Assembly: GCF_001612765.1 (NCBI RefSeq)
Contig: NZ_BDBB01000021.1
Coordinates: 1 to 64,000, forward strand
Direction of reading: 5' to 3'
Length of the DNA: 64,000 nt
Source: Nocardia arthritidis NBRC 100137
GTDB taxonomy: Bacteria; Actinomycetota; Actinomycetes; Mycobacteriales; Mycobacteriaceae
Shown here: in pieces, positions 26,257 to 35,498 of the stretch
Layout: every line of letters starts with the position of its first letter
How positions within the stretch are numbered: the first letter of the stretch is position 1
Made by a program: the position numbers and the translations under genes
Notes under the pieces: generated by a model
The model's input: the letters and a program-made list of their open reading frames with translations, nothing else
What the model was told of the DNA's origin: nothing
Database searches by the model: none

Positions 26257-26679
26257 ATGCGGACCCGCGATATCGAGGTCGGGTGCACCTATATGGTGCT
26301 GGTCCCGCAGCGCCTGCCGCGCAGTCGATACCCCGATTGCGACCAGCCGGGCTCGCTCACGTGGGCGTGGTCGTGGCTGCGCGGCGGCCGGTTCCGGCTC
26401 ACTGTCACCAGGGTCGATCACACCAGCGATCCGACCACCGTCGAGGGCCTGCGGATCACCGCGAACTCGCGCATCGCCGTGATGCTGACTCCCGAGCAAG
26501 CCGATGCCCTCGGATTGCCGGACGGAGTGTTCCGGGTGCGTGGGACCTTGTTCGACGGCGAGGACCGGCCCGTGCGCCTGCCCGAGGTCGAACCGCTGCG
26601 GGTGCCGGCCCGCTGGCTGCGACCGGTCGAGCAGCCCTGCTTCACGCACCGCGACATCGATTGCTTCCCCTATTTGTGA
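26257..26679 (+). CDS. Hypothetical protein
   Basis: A 140-residue cytosolic protein beginning MRTRDIEVGCTYMVLVPQRL. Predicted beta-rich, with LRGGRFRLTVTRVDH, SRIAVMLTPEQADALGLPDG and a Trp/Pro-rich C-terminus with TPFTH-like FTHRDIDCFPYL. No signal peptide or transmembrane segment. I do not recognise a named family, although similar short proteins occur in Nocardia. It stands alone after the kinase gene (113-bp gap) and is convergent with the SDR gene. Confidence 0.65.
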   Translation: MRTRDIEVGCTYMVLVPQRLPRSRYPDCDQPGSLTWAWSWLRGGRFRLTVTRVDHTSDPTTVEGLRITANSRIAVMLTPEQADALGLPDGVFRVRGTLFDGEDRPVRLPEVEPLRVPARWLRPVEQPCFTHRDIDCFPYL

Positions 26680-26793
26680 ACTGAGCCGCGATCGGCGGGT
26701 CACTCCACGCCGGGACTGCCTGCCTGCTTGCTTCGCGGTCGGCCGGCGGTCCCACCGGCCAGGAGTCCCTGGCGAGTCGGACGGATTCTCGGC

Positions 26794-27717
26794 TCACGCG
26801 GCGTAGGGCGCGATGAAACGCTCCAGGGCGTCCCAGAGTTCGGCTTCGCGCCGCGGGTCGTACGACTCCTCCGACGAGCGGGTCACCCGGTCGCGGTCGA
26901 CATAGGCGCCGGTCGGCGCGGCGGTGGCGCCGAGGACGACGTCCGCGAGACAGCGCCCGGCGGCAGCGGGGCTGGTCGCGAACCGCGTGCGGGTCAGCAC
27001 CGGCAGGACACGGCGCATCGCGAACCGGGACGCCGGACCGGCGTTGCGGGCGAGGTCGGTGCCGGGGACGAATCCCGGGTTGAAGCCGACGACATCGATC
27101 CCGGCCCGCAGGCGGCGCGCGTACTCGTGGACGAGGTAGATGGCGGCGAGTTTGCTCGTCGAGTACGCGGTGCGTCCGGCGGCGGTGCTGCGGGGCTCGG
27201 GAAACCCGCCAGGACGGGCGAGGACATCGGGCGACCGCCAGACCGGGCCGGGCACCATTCCCAAGTTGTGCGCGAAGTCGCCGAAGTGGGTGTCGCTCAC
27301 CGTGATCACGATCCGGGCCGGGGTCTGGAAGCGATCCTCGAGCAGACGGACGAACAGATGGTTGGCGAGCACGTTGACGGCGAAGGTGGACTCGAATCCG
27401 CCGGGCCCCTCGGTGAGCGCGTTCGTGTACTGGATCCCCGCGTTGCCCACGAAACCGTGCAGCGGCGGCAGCTCGCCCCGGTCGAGCCTGCCGCGGATCT
27501 CGCCCGCCGCCGAACGCACACTGTCCGGTGCGCCGAGGTCAACGGCGACGTGCGACACCCCGCGGCCGGTCCCGCCGAGTTCGGCGGCCAGTCGTGCGCC
27601 GGTGGACCCGCGGGCGGCGACGACGAGATGCGCCTGCGGCGCCTCCCGGAGAATGCGCTCCGCGGCGACGCGGCCGATACCGCGACTCGCCCCGGTCATC
27701 ACGATGGTCGACGGCAT
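26794..27717 (-). CDS. Short-chain dehydrogenase/reductase (SDR)
   Basis: A 307-residue NAD(P)-dependent oxidoreductase. The cofactor motif is VMTGASRGIGR at the N-terminus, the NAG motif is VGNAGIQY, the catalytic Ser is in ITVSDTHFG, and YxxxK is YSTSK. It resembles protochlorophyllide-reductase/retinol-dehydrogenase-like SDRs. GGGAGG precedes ATG 27717. It is divergent from an XRE/MmyB-type regulator 141 bp away, a very common SDR-regulator pairing in actinobacteria. The substrate is not evident. Confidence 0.9.
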   Translation of the reverse strand: MPSTIVMTGASRGIGRVAAERILREAPQAHLVVAARGSTGARLAAELGGTGRGVSHVAVDLGAPDSVRSAAGEIRGRLDRGELPPLHGFVGNAGIQYTNALTEGPGGFESTFAVNVLANHLFVRLLEDRFQTPARIVITVSDTHFGDFAHNLGMVPGPVWRSPDVLARPGGFPEPRSTAAGRTAYSTSKLAAIYLVHEYARRLRAGIDVVGFNPGFVPGTDLARNAGPASRFAMRRVLPVLTRTRFATSPAAAGRCLADVVLGATAAPTGAYVDRDRVTRSSEESYDPRREAELWDALERFIAPYAA

Positions 27718-27858
27718 GGAACCTCCCGTATCGGTCTCCGACTGCCCGGTCGGGCGTCTCCAGAGTCGCCGCCGCGGCCCTCGGCAACCAGTGCCACGCC
27801 CGTCACCTGGACTGGCGGTACCCAGGCTGATCCGGCGCGCGGCGGCGAGAATGAAAGC

Positions 27859-28722
27859 GTGACTTCCGCTCGCTCCGGTTTCGGCGAACTCCTGCATGCC
27901 TGGCGGGATCGCCTGTCGCCTGCCGACGCAGGCTTCGCGGTGACGGGCGGCCGCCGCGCTCCGGGCCTGCGCCGGGAGGAACTCGCTCAGCTGGCCGGGC
28001 TCTCGGTGGACTACATCTTGCGCTTGGAGCAAGGCCGGGCGCGCAACCCTTCGGCGCAGGTGGTCGGCGCCCTCGCGCGAGCCCTGCAGCTGTCCCGGGC
28101 CGAGCGCGACGAGCTGTACCGCAGAGCCGGGCTCCTGCCGCCCCAGGACGGGACGATCGGCACGCATGTGCCCCCGGGCATCCAACGACTCACCGCGCGT
28201 CTCGGCGACGTCCCGATCGGGGTGTTCGCCGCCGACTGGACGCTCGTATGGTGGAACGGCATGTGGAGCGCCCTGCACGGTGACCCCTCGATGGTCCCGG
28301 CCGGTGAGCGCAACCTCGCGCGTGCCGTTTTCGGCGCGGGCGCGGCGCGCGCCTCGATCCGCCCCTTCCGGTCCGATCGCGCGGAAGGCGCGTTCGCGGC
28401 CTCGATCGTCGCCGATCTGAAGGACGCGATGTCTCGCTACCCCGCCGACGCCCGGCTCGATCGCCTCGTCCACGATCTGCGGACCACGTCCGAGGCCTTC
28501 GCCCAGCTCTGGACGAGGGCGACCGCGTCCCAGCACACGAGCGACCGGAAGACGATCCGGCACCCCGAGATCGGCGACATCACCCTCGACTGCGACGTGC
28601 TCGTCGTCCCGGGCGCGGACCTCCGCATGGTCACCTACACGGCCGCGGCCGGAAGCGACGACGCGGGGAAGCTCGATCTGCTCCGCGTCACGAATGGCCG
28701 GGCGGCGGGCACGCTTCCCTGA
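27859..28722 (+). CDS. XRE family regulator with MmyB-like ligand domain
   Basis: A 287-residue regulator. The N-terminal Xre helix-turn-helix includes GRRAPGLRREELAQLAGLSV, DYILRLEQGRARNPSAQVVG. A C-terminal MmyB-like (PAS-type) domain follows with GVFAADWTLVWWNGMWSAL and ITLDCDVLVVPGADLRMVTY. Such proteins typically repress or activate the adjacent divergent SDR gene in response to a small, perhaps lipid, ligand. GTG 27859 is the first plausible start; ATG 27851 is out of frame. Confidence 0.9.
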   Translation: MTSARSGFGELLHAWRDRLSPADAGFAVTGGRRAPGLRREELAQLAGLSVDYILRLEQGRARNPSAQVVGALARALQLSRAERDELYRRAGLLPPQDGTIGTHVPPGIQRLTARLGDVPIGVFAADWTLVWWNGMWSALHGDPSMVPAGERNLARAVFGAGAARASIRPFRSDRAEGAFAASIVADLKDAMSRYPADARLDRLVHDLRTTSEAFAQLWTRATASQHTSDRKTIRHPEIGDITLDCDVLVVPGADLRMVTYTAAAGSDDAGKLDLLRVTNGRAAGTLP

Positions 28723-28827
28723 ACCAGGCGCGCCCGCCTCCAACGCAGGTCGGAGCAAGCCGACGCGCAAGGCGCCCACCCGCACTCGGGCGGAGAGACA
28801 GAGGGCGGCCGATGTCCTCGACCCGGG

Positions 28828-29439
28828 TCAGTGCACGGGCTGGTCGGCCCAGGCCGGTGGCAGGGCGGCACTCGACACATCGGCGATCTCGTGCAGCCGC
28901 TGCGCGGGGAATCCCAAACGGCTCAATTGGATCAGCCCTTGGGCGACGACCACGACATTGGCGCTGACAGCCGAGAGCGCGGCTTCGTCATCGCCGCCGG
29001 CCTCGCGCATCGCGGGTCGCAGCCGGTCGGCGACGCCCTGTTCCATCTCCGTGGTGGTCCGGCTGCCGATGGTGGCGACTTCGGGGATCCGGCCGGCGAG
29101 CTGGGCGATGCTGTTGATCATCAGGCAGCCGCGCCGATCCGGCTGCGCGGCGCAGTCTTCGATGATCGCCTGGTACAGCGCGCGCACCGCGGCGCGCGCA
29201 GAACCGCCCGCCGAACCGATGGCCTCGCAGACCAGACGCGCGCGGCGCTGGCAATAACGTTCGAACGCGGCCAGGAACAGACCCTGCTTGCTGCCGTAGG
29301 CGGCGTAGATGCTTCCGTTCCCGACGCCGGTCGCCAGCGAGACGTCCTCCACCGATGTGCTGTCGAAACCCTTCGACCAGAACAGCTCGGTCGCGGCGTC
29401 GAGCAGGTTCGATTCGTCGAACTGGCGCGGCCGTCCCAT
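28828..29439 (-). CDS. TetR family transcriptional regulator
   Basis: A 203-residue regulator starting MGRPRQFDESNLLDAATELF, with helix-turn-helix VEDVSLATGVGNGSIYAAYG. The N-terminus MGRPRQF and the Cys-containing CLMINS segment match the broad group of TetR proteins next to SDR or oxidoreductase genes. It is divergent from a GlxA-type regulator, with 77 bp between the starts. A short palindrome CACCG-N7-CGGTG at 29445-29461 lies just upstream of its start and could be its operator. The ligand is unknown. Confidence 0.9.
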   Translation of the reverse strand: MGRPRQFDESNLLDAATELFWSKGFDSTSVEDVSLATGVGNGSIYAAYGSKQGLFLAAFERYCQRRARLVCEAIGSAGGSARAAVRALYQAIIEDCAAQPDRRGCLMINSIAQLAGRIPEVATIGSRTTTEMEQGVADRLRPAMREAGGDDEAALSAVSANVVVVAQGLIQLSRLGFPAQRLHEIADVSSAALPPAWADQPVH

Positions 29440-29444
29440 GGGCT

Positions 29445-29510
29445 CACCGTACCAATCGGTGTGCGAGGTCCGGCACATCACTTGTTCTGGAGCCGCTCCT
29501 CCATAATACT
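29445..29510. promoter_or_regulatory. Divergent promoter with short palindrome
   Basis: CACCG-TACCAAT-CGGTG at 29445-29461 is a candidate TetR site. On the plus strand, TTGTTC (29482-29487) and TAATAC (29504-29509) are 16 bp apart and end 7 bp before ATG 29517, so the GlxA-type gene may have a leaderless transcript. Confidence 0.4.
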
Positions 29511-29516
29511 GTTGAC

Positions 29517-30524
29517 ATGTCCCACAACTTCGCCACTCCGCCCAGCAAACGCGTGGGCATCCTGGTCTTCGACGGCGTGAAGATGCTCGACTTCGTCGGA
29601 CCCGCGGAGGTGTTCGTCGAGGCGAATCAGTCGGTGGCGGGGTATGAGGTGGTTTTGGTCTCGGCCGATGGCAAGGACGCGCAGACCTCGATCGGCGCGC
29701 GGGTCGAGGTGAGCTGCGCGGCGGAGGACTCGGGCCGTTTCGACACGGTGGTGATCCCGGGCAGCGAGCTGCCACCCGGCAAATTCGTGACTCCCCAGGT
29801 TTTGGTTGCCGCGCGGCATCTCTCCTGCAACACGCGGCGGCTGGCATCCATCTGCAGTGGCGCGTTCGTGCTGGCCGATCTGGGCCTGTTCGACGGCAGG
29901 CGGGCGACCACCCACTGGAAATTCGCGGCCGAACTGGCGCGGCGCTACCCGTCGATCGAGGTGGATCCGGACGCGATCTTCGTGCGGGACGGCAATCTGT
30001 ACAGCTCGGCGGGCGTCGCGGCGGGCGTCGACCTGGCGCTGGCGCTGGTCGAAGAGGACCACGGCGCCGACGTCACCCGGCTCGTGGCGCAGTCGCTGGT
30101 GGTGCACATGCAACGCGCGGGCGGTCAATCACAGTTCTCCGCGTCGCTGAGTGGACCGGCGCCGCGCAGCCCGCTGGTTCGCGGAGTCGTGGACCTCATC
30201 TGCGCCGACCCGGCGTATCCGCACACCGTCCAGACACTGGCCGCCCACGCGCGGGTCAGCGTCCGGCATCTCACGCGGCTGTTCCGGGCGGAACTCCAAC
30301 GCTCGCCCGCGGAGTACGTCGCGTTCATCCGTTTCGGAACGGCCCGGGACATGCTGCACGCCGGATACAGCGTGACGGAGGCCGCCATGGCCGCGGGCTA
30401 CGGAACCAGCGAGGCGTTGCGCCGCGCGTTCGTGACCCGTTTGGGCATCTCCCCGCGCAAGTACCAGCAGCGCTTCCGATCGACCGCCCGCACGGATCTG
30501 GTGATGGAGCAGGCCGTGTCCTGA
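29517..30524 (+). CDS. GlxA family transcriptional regulator (DJ-1/PfpI plus AraC)
   Basis: A 335-residue regulator. The N-terminal DJ-1/PfpI amidotransferase-like domain reads VGILVFDGVKMLDFVGPAEV, with the nucleophile-elbow region LASICSGAFVLADLG. The C-terminal AraC-type double helix-turn-helix reads TVQTLAAHARVSVRHLTRLF and YSVTEAAMAAGYGTSEALRR. It lies 102 bp upstream of three alpha/beta-hydrolase genes in the same direction and may regulate them. No SD is visible before ATG 29517, so leaderless translation is likely. Confidence 0.92.
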   Translation: MSHNFATPPSKRVGILVFDGVKMLDFVGPAEVFVEANQSVAGYEVVLVSADGKDAQTSIGARVEVSCAAEDSGRFDTVVIPGSELPPGKFVTPQVLVAARHLSCNTRRLASICSGAFVLADLGLFDGRRATTHWKFAAELARRYPSIEVDPDAIFVRDGNLYSSAGVAAGVDLALALVEEDHGADVTRLVAQSLVVHMQRAGGQSQFSASLSGPAPRSPLVRGVVDLICADPAYPHTVQTLAAHARVSVRHLTRLFRAELQRSPAEYVAFIRFGTARDMLHAGYSVTEAAMAAGYGTSEALRRAFVTRLGISPRKYQQRFRSTARTDLVMEQAVS

Positions 30525-30626
30525 TCGGAGGCTTTTGTGGCCCGTGGGGAGGGGCGCGAAGCGGGGCGTGCGGCCGAGACTGAGTCGGCCACAGCGCCAC
30601 ATGCGAGCGCTGGAGAAAGGAACACC

Positions 30627-31349
30627 ATGTCAGCCCCGGCAAGTCCCACCATCGTTCTGGTGCACGGCGCCTTCGCCGACGCCGCGAGCTGGGCCCCCGT
30701 CACCGAACGGCTGCTCGACCAAGGCCATCGCGTTCTGGTCCCCCCGGTGTTCAATCGCAGCCTGTCGGCCGACGCGGCCTACATCAAGTCGTTCGTGGAG
30801 CAGATCGACGGGCCCGTGCTGCTGGTCGGGCATTCCTATGGCGGGGCGGTCATCACCGTGGCCGGCGTCGCCGACAACGTCGTGGGCTTGGTCTACGTGT
30901 CCGGCTACGCCCTGGAGGAAGGCGAGAGCCTCGGGCAGTTGCAGAGCGGGTTCCCGGATTCCGACCTGGCGGCCGACCTCGTCTACGCGCCGTACCCGAT
31001 CGAGGGCGCCGAGCCCGGCACGGACGTCTCGGTCGACATCGCCGCCTTCCCCGCGATCTTCGCCGCGGGCCTCGATCCGGCGAAGGCCGCGGTCCTCGCG
31101 GTCTCGCAACGGCCGCTGTCGGCGATCGCGTTCGGCGAGCCCGCCTCGGCGGCCGCGTGGAAGACGAAACCGGCCTGGGGCATCGTGTCCAGCGCCGACC
31201 ACACGATCAATCCCGACGTCGAACGATTCGGCTACAAGCGAGCCGGATTCCGCGCCGTGGTCGAGATCGACGGACCACACCTGGTGATGCAGACCCACCC
31301 CGACGACGTCGTGGCCGTCATCACCGAGGCGATCGCCCACTCGGCCTGA
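30627..31349 (+). CDS. Alpha/beta hydrolase (EstC-like)
   Basis: A 240-residue soluble hydrolase. The oxyanion-side motif is IVLVHGAFADAASW, the nucleophile elbow is LVGHSYGGAVI, and the C-terminal His lies in IDGPHLVMQTHPDD. This branch includes small esterases and methylesterases. GGAGAAAGGA precedes ATG 30627. It is the first of three consecutive alpha/beta-hydrolase genes on the same strand and is paralogous to the third, at 32376. The substrate is unknown. Confidence 0.9.
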   Translation: MSAPASPTIVLVHGAFADAASWAPVTERLLDQGHRVLVPPVFNRSLSADAAYIKSFVEQIDGPVLLVGHSYGGAVITVAGVADNVVGLVYVSGYALEEGESLGQLQSGFPDSDLAADLVYAPYPIEGAEPGTDVSVDIAAFPAIFAAGLDPAKAAVLAVSQRPLSAIAFGEPASAAAWKTKPAWGIVSSADHTINPDVERFGYKRAGFRAVVEIDGPHLVMQTHPDDVVAVITEAIAHSA

Positions 31350-31390
31350 GCCACAACAGTTCCCACCACACTTACCAGAGAGGCACGATC

Positions 31391-32356
31391 ATGTCAGGAA
31401 ACCCGCTGGGCATCTCGCTCGAACAAGCGGCGCAGGAGTTCGTCGACGCGACCTCGCAGCCGCCGTTCCTCTACCAGCTCCCGCCCGAAGAGGGCCGCAA
31501 AGCGGTGGACTCCGTGCAGGACGCGCCGATCTTCAAGCCCGAGGTCGACGAGGAGTGGATCACCGTCGAGGGCGGGCCGACCGGCTCGGTGCGGGCCCGG
31601 ATCGTCAAGCCGCAGGGCGTCACCGAGATGCTGCCGGTGATCGTCTACACCCACGGCGCGGGATGGGTGTTCGGCGACGCGCACACCCATGACCGCCTGG
31701 TGCGCGATCTCGCCGTCGGCGCCGACGCCGCCGTGGTGTTCCCCGAATACGATCGGTCGCCGGATGTGCGCTACCCGGTGGCCAACGAGCAGTCCTATCG
31801 CGTCGCCCAATGGGTCACCGCCAACGGCGCGGAGAAGGGCCTCGACTCGTCCCGGATCGCGATCGCGGGTGACTCGGTCGGCGGCAACATGGCCATCGCG
31901 CTGACCCTGATGGCCAAGGAGCGCGGCGACGTCTCCTTCGCGCAGCAGGTGCTGTTCTACCCGGTGACCGACGCCAACTTCGACACCGGCTCCTACCAGC
32001 AGTTCGCCGAGGGGTACTTCCTCACGCGCGAGGGCATGAAGTGGTTCTGGGATCAGTACACCACCAGCGCGGACGAGCGCGCGCAGATCACCGTCTCGCC
32101 GCTGCGCGCGACCACCGAGCAGCTGGCCGGGCTGCCGCCCGCGCTGGTCATCACCGCCGAAGCCGACGTGCTGCGCGACGAGGGCGAGGCCTTCGCGGGC
32201 AAGTTGCGCGCCGCGGGCGTGCCGGTCACGCAGGTGCGCTACGGCGGCATCGTCCACGACTTCGTGATGGTCAACTCGCTGCACGACACCCATGCCGCCA
32301 AGGCCGCGGTAGCGCAGGCCGTCGCTACGCTGCGGTCCGCCCTGCACCCCGCCTGA
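31391..32356 (+). CDS. Alpha/beta hydrolase, HSL-like esterase
   Basis: A 321-residue carboxylesterase of the hormone-sensitive-lipase type. The oxyanion motif appears as YTHGAGWVFG, where HGGG is altered to HGAG. The nucleophile elbow is IAGDSVGGNMA, the acid is in TAEADVLRDEG, and the His is in GGIVHDFVMV. It sits 41 bp after the first hydrolase and 19 bp before the third, so the three are probably cotranscribed. The HGAG variant retains backbone amides and is likely active. Confidence 0.9.
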   Translation: MSGNPLGISLEQAAQEFVDATSQPPFLYQLPPEEGRKAVDSVQDAPIFKPEVDEEWITVEGGPTGSVRARIVKPQGVTEMLPVIVYTHGAGWVFGDAHTHDRLVRDLAVGADAAVVFPEYDRSPDVRYPVANEQSYRVAQWVTANGAEKGLDSSRIAIAGDSVGGNMAIALTLMAKERGDVSFAQQVLFYPVTDANFDTGSYQQFAEGYFLTREGMKWFWDQYTTSADERAQITVSPLRATTEQLAGLPPALVITAEADVLRDEGEAFAGKLRAAGVPVTQVRYGGIVHDFVMVNSLHDTHAAKAAVAQAVATLRSALHPA

Positions 32357-32375
32357 CCCGGAAGGAACCACACTC

Positions 32376-33098
32376 GTGAGCACCGATACTTCCGCGCCGA
32401 CCATCGTGCTGGTCCACGGGGCGTTCGCCGACTCCTCCAGCTGGAACGGGGTCGTCGAACGGCTGCGCGCACAAGGGCATTCCGTGATCGCGGCCGCCAA
32501 CCCGCTGCGCGGACTCGACAGCGACGCCGCCTATGTGGCCTCGGTTCTCGACTCCGTGGAAGGGCCGTGCGTTCTGGTCGGCCATTCCTACGGCGGGAGC
32601 GTCATCACGGTCGCTGCCGCTGGGAAGACGAATGTCGAAGCGCTCGTCTACATCGCCGCATTCATCCCGGACGAGGGTGAGAGCGCACTGCAATTGACGG
32701 ACAAGTTCCCCGGATCGACGCTCGGCCCGACCACCCGGCCCGCCTCCTACCCGCTTCCCGACGGGGGCACCGGTACCGAGCTCTACATCCGGCAAGAGGA
32801 ATTCCACCAGCAGTTCGCCGCCGACGTGCCCGCCGCCACCGCCGAACTGATGGCCGTGACACAGCGGCCGGTGGCCTTGGACGCCTTGCAACAGCCCGCG
32901 ACCGCCGCCGCCTGGCGAGGCATCCCGTCGTTCGCGCTGATCACCGGCGAGGACAAGAACATTCCGGTGGAAGCGCAGCGATTCATGGCGCAACGCGCGG
33001 GAGCCGATGCCGTCGAGGTCTCGGCCTCCCACGCGGTCTCGGTGTCCGCGCCCGACGTGGTCGCCGCGCTGATCGCGCGAGCAGCGGCAGGCGGGTAG
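32376..33098 (+). CDS. Alpha/beta hydrolase (EstC-like), paralogue of 30627
   Basis: A 240-residue hydrolase, clearly related to the gene at 30627: the same TIVLVHGAFADSSSW start, VGHSYGGSVI elbow and overall length. GTG 32376 follows GGAAGGAACC. It is the last gene of the hydrolase operon and is followed by a strong hairpin at 33105. The duplication flanking an HSL-type esterase suggests expansion of one ester-cleaving module. Confidence 0.9.
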   Translation: MSTDTSAPTIVLVHGAFADSSSWNGVVERLRAQGHSVIAAANPLRGLDSDAAYVASVLDSVEGPCVLVGHSYGGSVITVAAAGKTNVEALVYIAAFIPDEGESALQLTDKFPGSTLGPTTRPASYPLPDGGTGTELYIRQEEFHQQFAADVPAATAELMAVTQRPVALDALQQPATAAAWRGIPSFALITGEDKNIPVEAQRFMAQRAGADAVEVSASHAVSVSAPDVVAALIARAAAGG

Positions 33099-33104
33099 TA
33101 CAGC

Positions 33105-33154
33105 CTCAGCAGCTCCGCGCGGCAGGGATTTCACCTCCGCGCGGGACTGCTGAG
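33105..33154 (+). terminator. 18-bp stem hairpin after the hydrolase operon
   Basis: CTCAGCAGCTCCGCGCGG (33105-33122) pairs with CCGCGCGGGACTGCTGAG (33137-33154) with one mismatch and a 14-nt loop, 7 bp past the stop codon. No T-run, but convergent ilvD on the other side makes a bidirectional terminator plausible. Confidence 0.65.
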
Positions 33155-33280
33155 ACCGTCGTCGGTCCAGGCATTCGTCGCGGGGAACCACAGCCATCCG
33201 CCTTTCAGGTCTCAGGCCGTGGCGAAGCCGCCGAGCGAGGATTCGGTGGGATCGGATCTGCTCGACGGCGATCGGGGCCC

Positions 33281-34987
33281 TCAGTCGCAGACGGCCCCGA
33301 TCGAGGCCGAGCCCACCAGCTTCGTGTACTTGGCCAGGACGCCGCGGGTGTAGCGGGGCGGCACGGGCTTCCAGCCTTCGCGACGGCGGGCGAGTTCGTC
33401 GGCGTCGACCAACAGGTCGAGGGTGCCCGCGGCGACGTCGAGGCGGATCGGGTCGCCGTGGCGCACGAAGGCGATCGGGCCGCCGTCCACGGCTTCCGGT
33501 GCGACGTGCCCGACACACAGGCCGGTGGTGCCGCCGGAGAAGCGTCCGTCGGTGAGCAGCAGGACGTCCTTGCCCAGTCCCGCTCCTTTGATGGCGGCGG
33601 TGATGGCCAGCATCTCACGCATCCCGGGACCGCCTTTCGGGCCCTCGTACCGGATGACGACCACGTCACCCGCCGCGATCGTGCCGTCCTCGAGCGCGTC
33701 CATCGCTGCTCGTTCCCCGTCGAAAACGCGGGCCGTGCCGGTGAATACGTCGGAGTCGAAGCCCGCCGACTTGACGACGGCGCCATCCGGCGCGAGCGAA
33801 CCGGACAGGATGGTGATGCCACCGGTCGGATGGATCGGCGACGCCATCGCGCGGATCACCTTGCCGTCGGGATCCGGCGGGGCGATGTGGGCCAGGTTCT
33901 CCGCCACCGTCTTTCCCGTCACGGTCAGGCAGTCACCGTGCAGCAAGCCGGCATCGAGCAAAGCCTTCATCATGACCGGCACGCCGCCGATCCGGTCCAC
34001 GTCGGTCATCACGTGCTTACCGAAGGGTTTGACGTCGGCGAGGTGCGGCACGCGGCGACCGACGCGCGCGAAATCGTCCAGCGACAGATCGACGTTCGCC
34101 TCGTGCGCGATGGCCAGCAGGTGCAGCACCGCGTTGGTGGAGCCGCCGAACGCCATGACGACCGCGATCGCGTTCTCGAACGCGGGTTTGGTCAGGATGT
34201 CGGAGGGGGTGATGCCCTGCCGGATCAACTCGACCACTGCCTCGCCGCTGCGGCGGGCGTAACCGTCGCGGCGACGATCGGTCGCGGGGGGTGCCGCGCT
34301 GCCGGGCAGCGACATGCCCAGCGCTTCGGCCGCGCTGGCCATGGTGTTGGCGGTGTACATGCCGCCGCAGGCGCCCTCGCCGGGGCAGATCGCCCGTTCG
34401 ATGGCGGCGACGTCCTCGCGGCTCATCAGCCCGCGGGCGCAGGCGCCGACCGCTTCGAACGCGTCGATGATCGTCACCTCGCGCTCGCTGCCGTCGGAGA
34501 GCTTGGCGATGCCGGGCAGGATCGACCCCGCGTAGAGGAACACACTCGCCAGGTTCAGCCGGGCCGCGGCCATCAGCATCCCGGGCAGCGATTTGTCGCA
34601 GCCGGCCAGCAGCACCGAGCCGTCGAGCCGCTCGGCCTGCATCACCGTCTCGACGCTGTCGGCGATCACCTCACGCGAAACCAAGGAGAAATGCATTCCC
34701 TCGTGACCCATGGAGATGCCGTCGGAGACCGAGATGGTGCCGAACTGCATGGGGAAGCCGCCGCCGGAGAAGACGCCGTCCTTGCAACCTCGGGCGAGCC
34801 GGTCCAGGGACAGATTGCAGGGAGTGATCTCGTTCCACGAGGAGGCCACGCCGATCTGCGGCTTCTCCCAGTCGTCGTCGCCCATGCCGACCGCGCGCAG
34901 CATCCCTCGGGCGGCGGTCTTCTCCAGGCCGTCGGTGACGTCACGGCTGCGCGGCTTGAGATCGGAGACCTTCGAATTCTCGGGCAT
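33281..34987 (-). CDS. ilvD: Dihydroxy-acid dehydratase
   Basis: A 568-residue Fe-S enzyme that dehydrates 2,3-dihydroxy-isovalerate and -methylvalerate to the 2-keto acids of valine, isoleucine and leucine synthesis. The cluster cysteines are Cys57 (ITPCNLS), Cys130 (AGCDKS) and Cys207 (GEGACGGMYTANTM). The substrate-side motif LLTDGRFSGGT is present. The three-Cys pattern and length match the [2Fe-2S]-type IlvD of actinobacteria. It is not next to other ilv genes here. It is divergent from a ClgR/PopR-like regulator 130 bp away. Confidence 0.97.
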   Translation of the reverse strand: MPENSKVSDLKPRSRDVTDGLEKTAARGMLRAVGMGDDDWEKPQIGVASSWNEITPCNLSLDRLARGCKDGVFSGGGFPMQFGTISVSDGISMGHEGMHFSLVSREVIADSVETVMQAERLDGSVLLAGCDKSLPGMLMAAARLNLASVFLYAGSILPGIAKLSDGSEREVTIIDAFEAVGACARGLMSREDVAAIERAICPGEGACGGMYTANTMASAAEALGMSLPGSAAPPATDRRRDGYARRSGEAVVELIRQGITPSDILTKPAFENAIAVVMAFGGSTNAVLHLLAIAHEANVDLSLDDFARVGRRVPHLADVKPFGKHVMTDVDRIGGVPVMMKALLDAGLLHGDCLTVTGKTVAENLAHIAPPDPDGKVIRAMASPIHPTGGITILSGSLAPDGAVVKSAGFDSDVFTGTARVFDGERAAMDALEDGTIAAGDVVVIRYEGPKGGPGMREMLAITAAIKGAGLGKDVLLLTDGRFSGGTTGLCVGHVAPEAVDGGPIAFVRHGDPIRLDVAAGTLDLLVDADELARRREGWKPVPPRYTRGVLAKYTKLVGSASIGAVCD

Positions 34988-35117
34988 GGTTTCCCATCAT
35001 GCTCGCCTCCGCTCGGATTACGGCGGCGACCACGCCGAATCCGCCCATATCGCCGCACTCGTCCGCCCAGAGCGTAATGCCGGGCAGACCCACGCTCCGG
35101 GACCGTACGCTCTGCTC

Positions 35118-35498
35118 ATGAGCGAGCACCCGAGACTTCACTCGATTCCCGGTGGACGCGACGACCGGCCGCAGGTTCCGCCGACGCCGCCGGAACCCCT
35201 GTGGCGCGAGGTGCTCGGCGAACAGTTGCGCACCCTGCGGCAGGACCGCCGCGAGACACTGGTCGAAACCGCCCGGCGGGCAGGCATTTCCCCCCAGTAC
35301 CTGTCCGAGGTGGAGCGGGGCCGCAAGGAGCCGTCGAGCGAGATGATCGCCGCCCTGGCCGGATCTCTCGGCACCACGCTGGGTGACCTCATCGGCCAGG
35401 TGGCGGACGATCTTCGCGCCCGGCGCCGGATCGCCTTCTTGCAGCGGTCGGTGCCGCGTTCCGGCGCCGGGCCCACGCTCATGGCCCTGGCGGCCTAG
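35118..35498 (+). CDS. XRE regulator of ClgR/PopR type, C-terminal LAA
   Basis: A 126-residue DNA-binding protein. The helix-turn-helix (about residues 35-95) reads ETLVETARRAGISPQYLSEV, ERGRKEPSSEMIAALAGSLG, the signature stretch YLSEVERGRKE of ClgR and PopR, activators of clp genes in actinobacteria. The protein ends MALAA, a Clp-degron-like tail; Streptomyces PopR is known to be a Clp substrate through C-terminal alanines. The gene is convergent with, and overlaps by 4 bp, the clpP gene at 35495. By inference it activates this clpP pair and is destroyed by it. Confidence 0.85.
   Translation: MSEHPRLHSIPGGRDDRPQVPPTPPEPLWREVLGEQLRTLRQDRRETLVETARRAGISPQYLSEVERGRKEPSSEMIAALAGSLGTTLGDLIGQVADDLRARRRIAFLQRSVPRSGAGPTLMALAA

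Noticed and set aside
26728..28722. One 664-codon fusion protein ending in the XRE regulator
   Set aside because: The first 377 codons are antisense to the SDR gene; only the part from GTG 27859 is protein-like.
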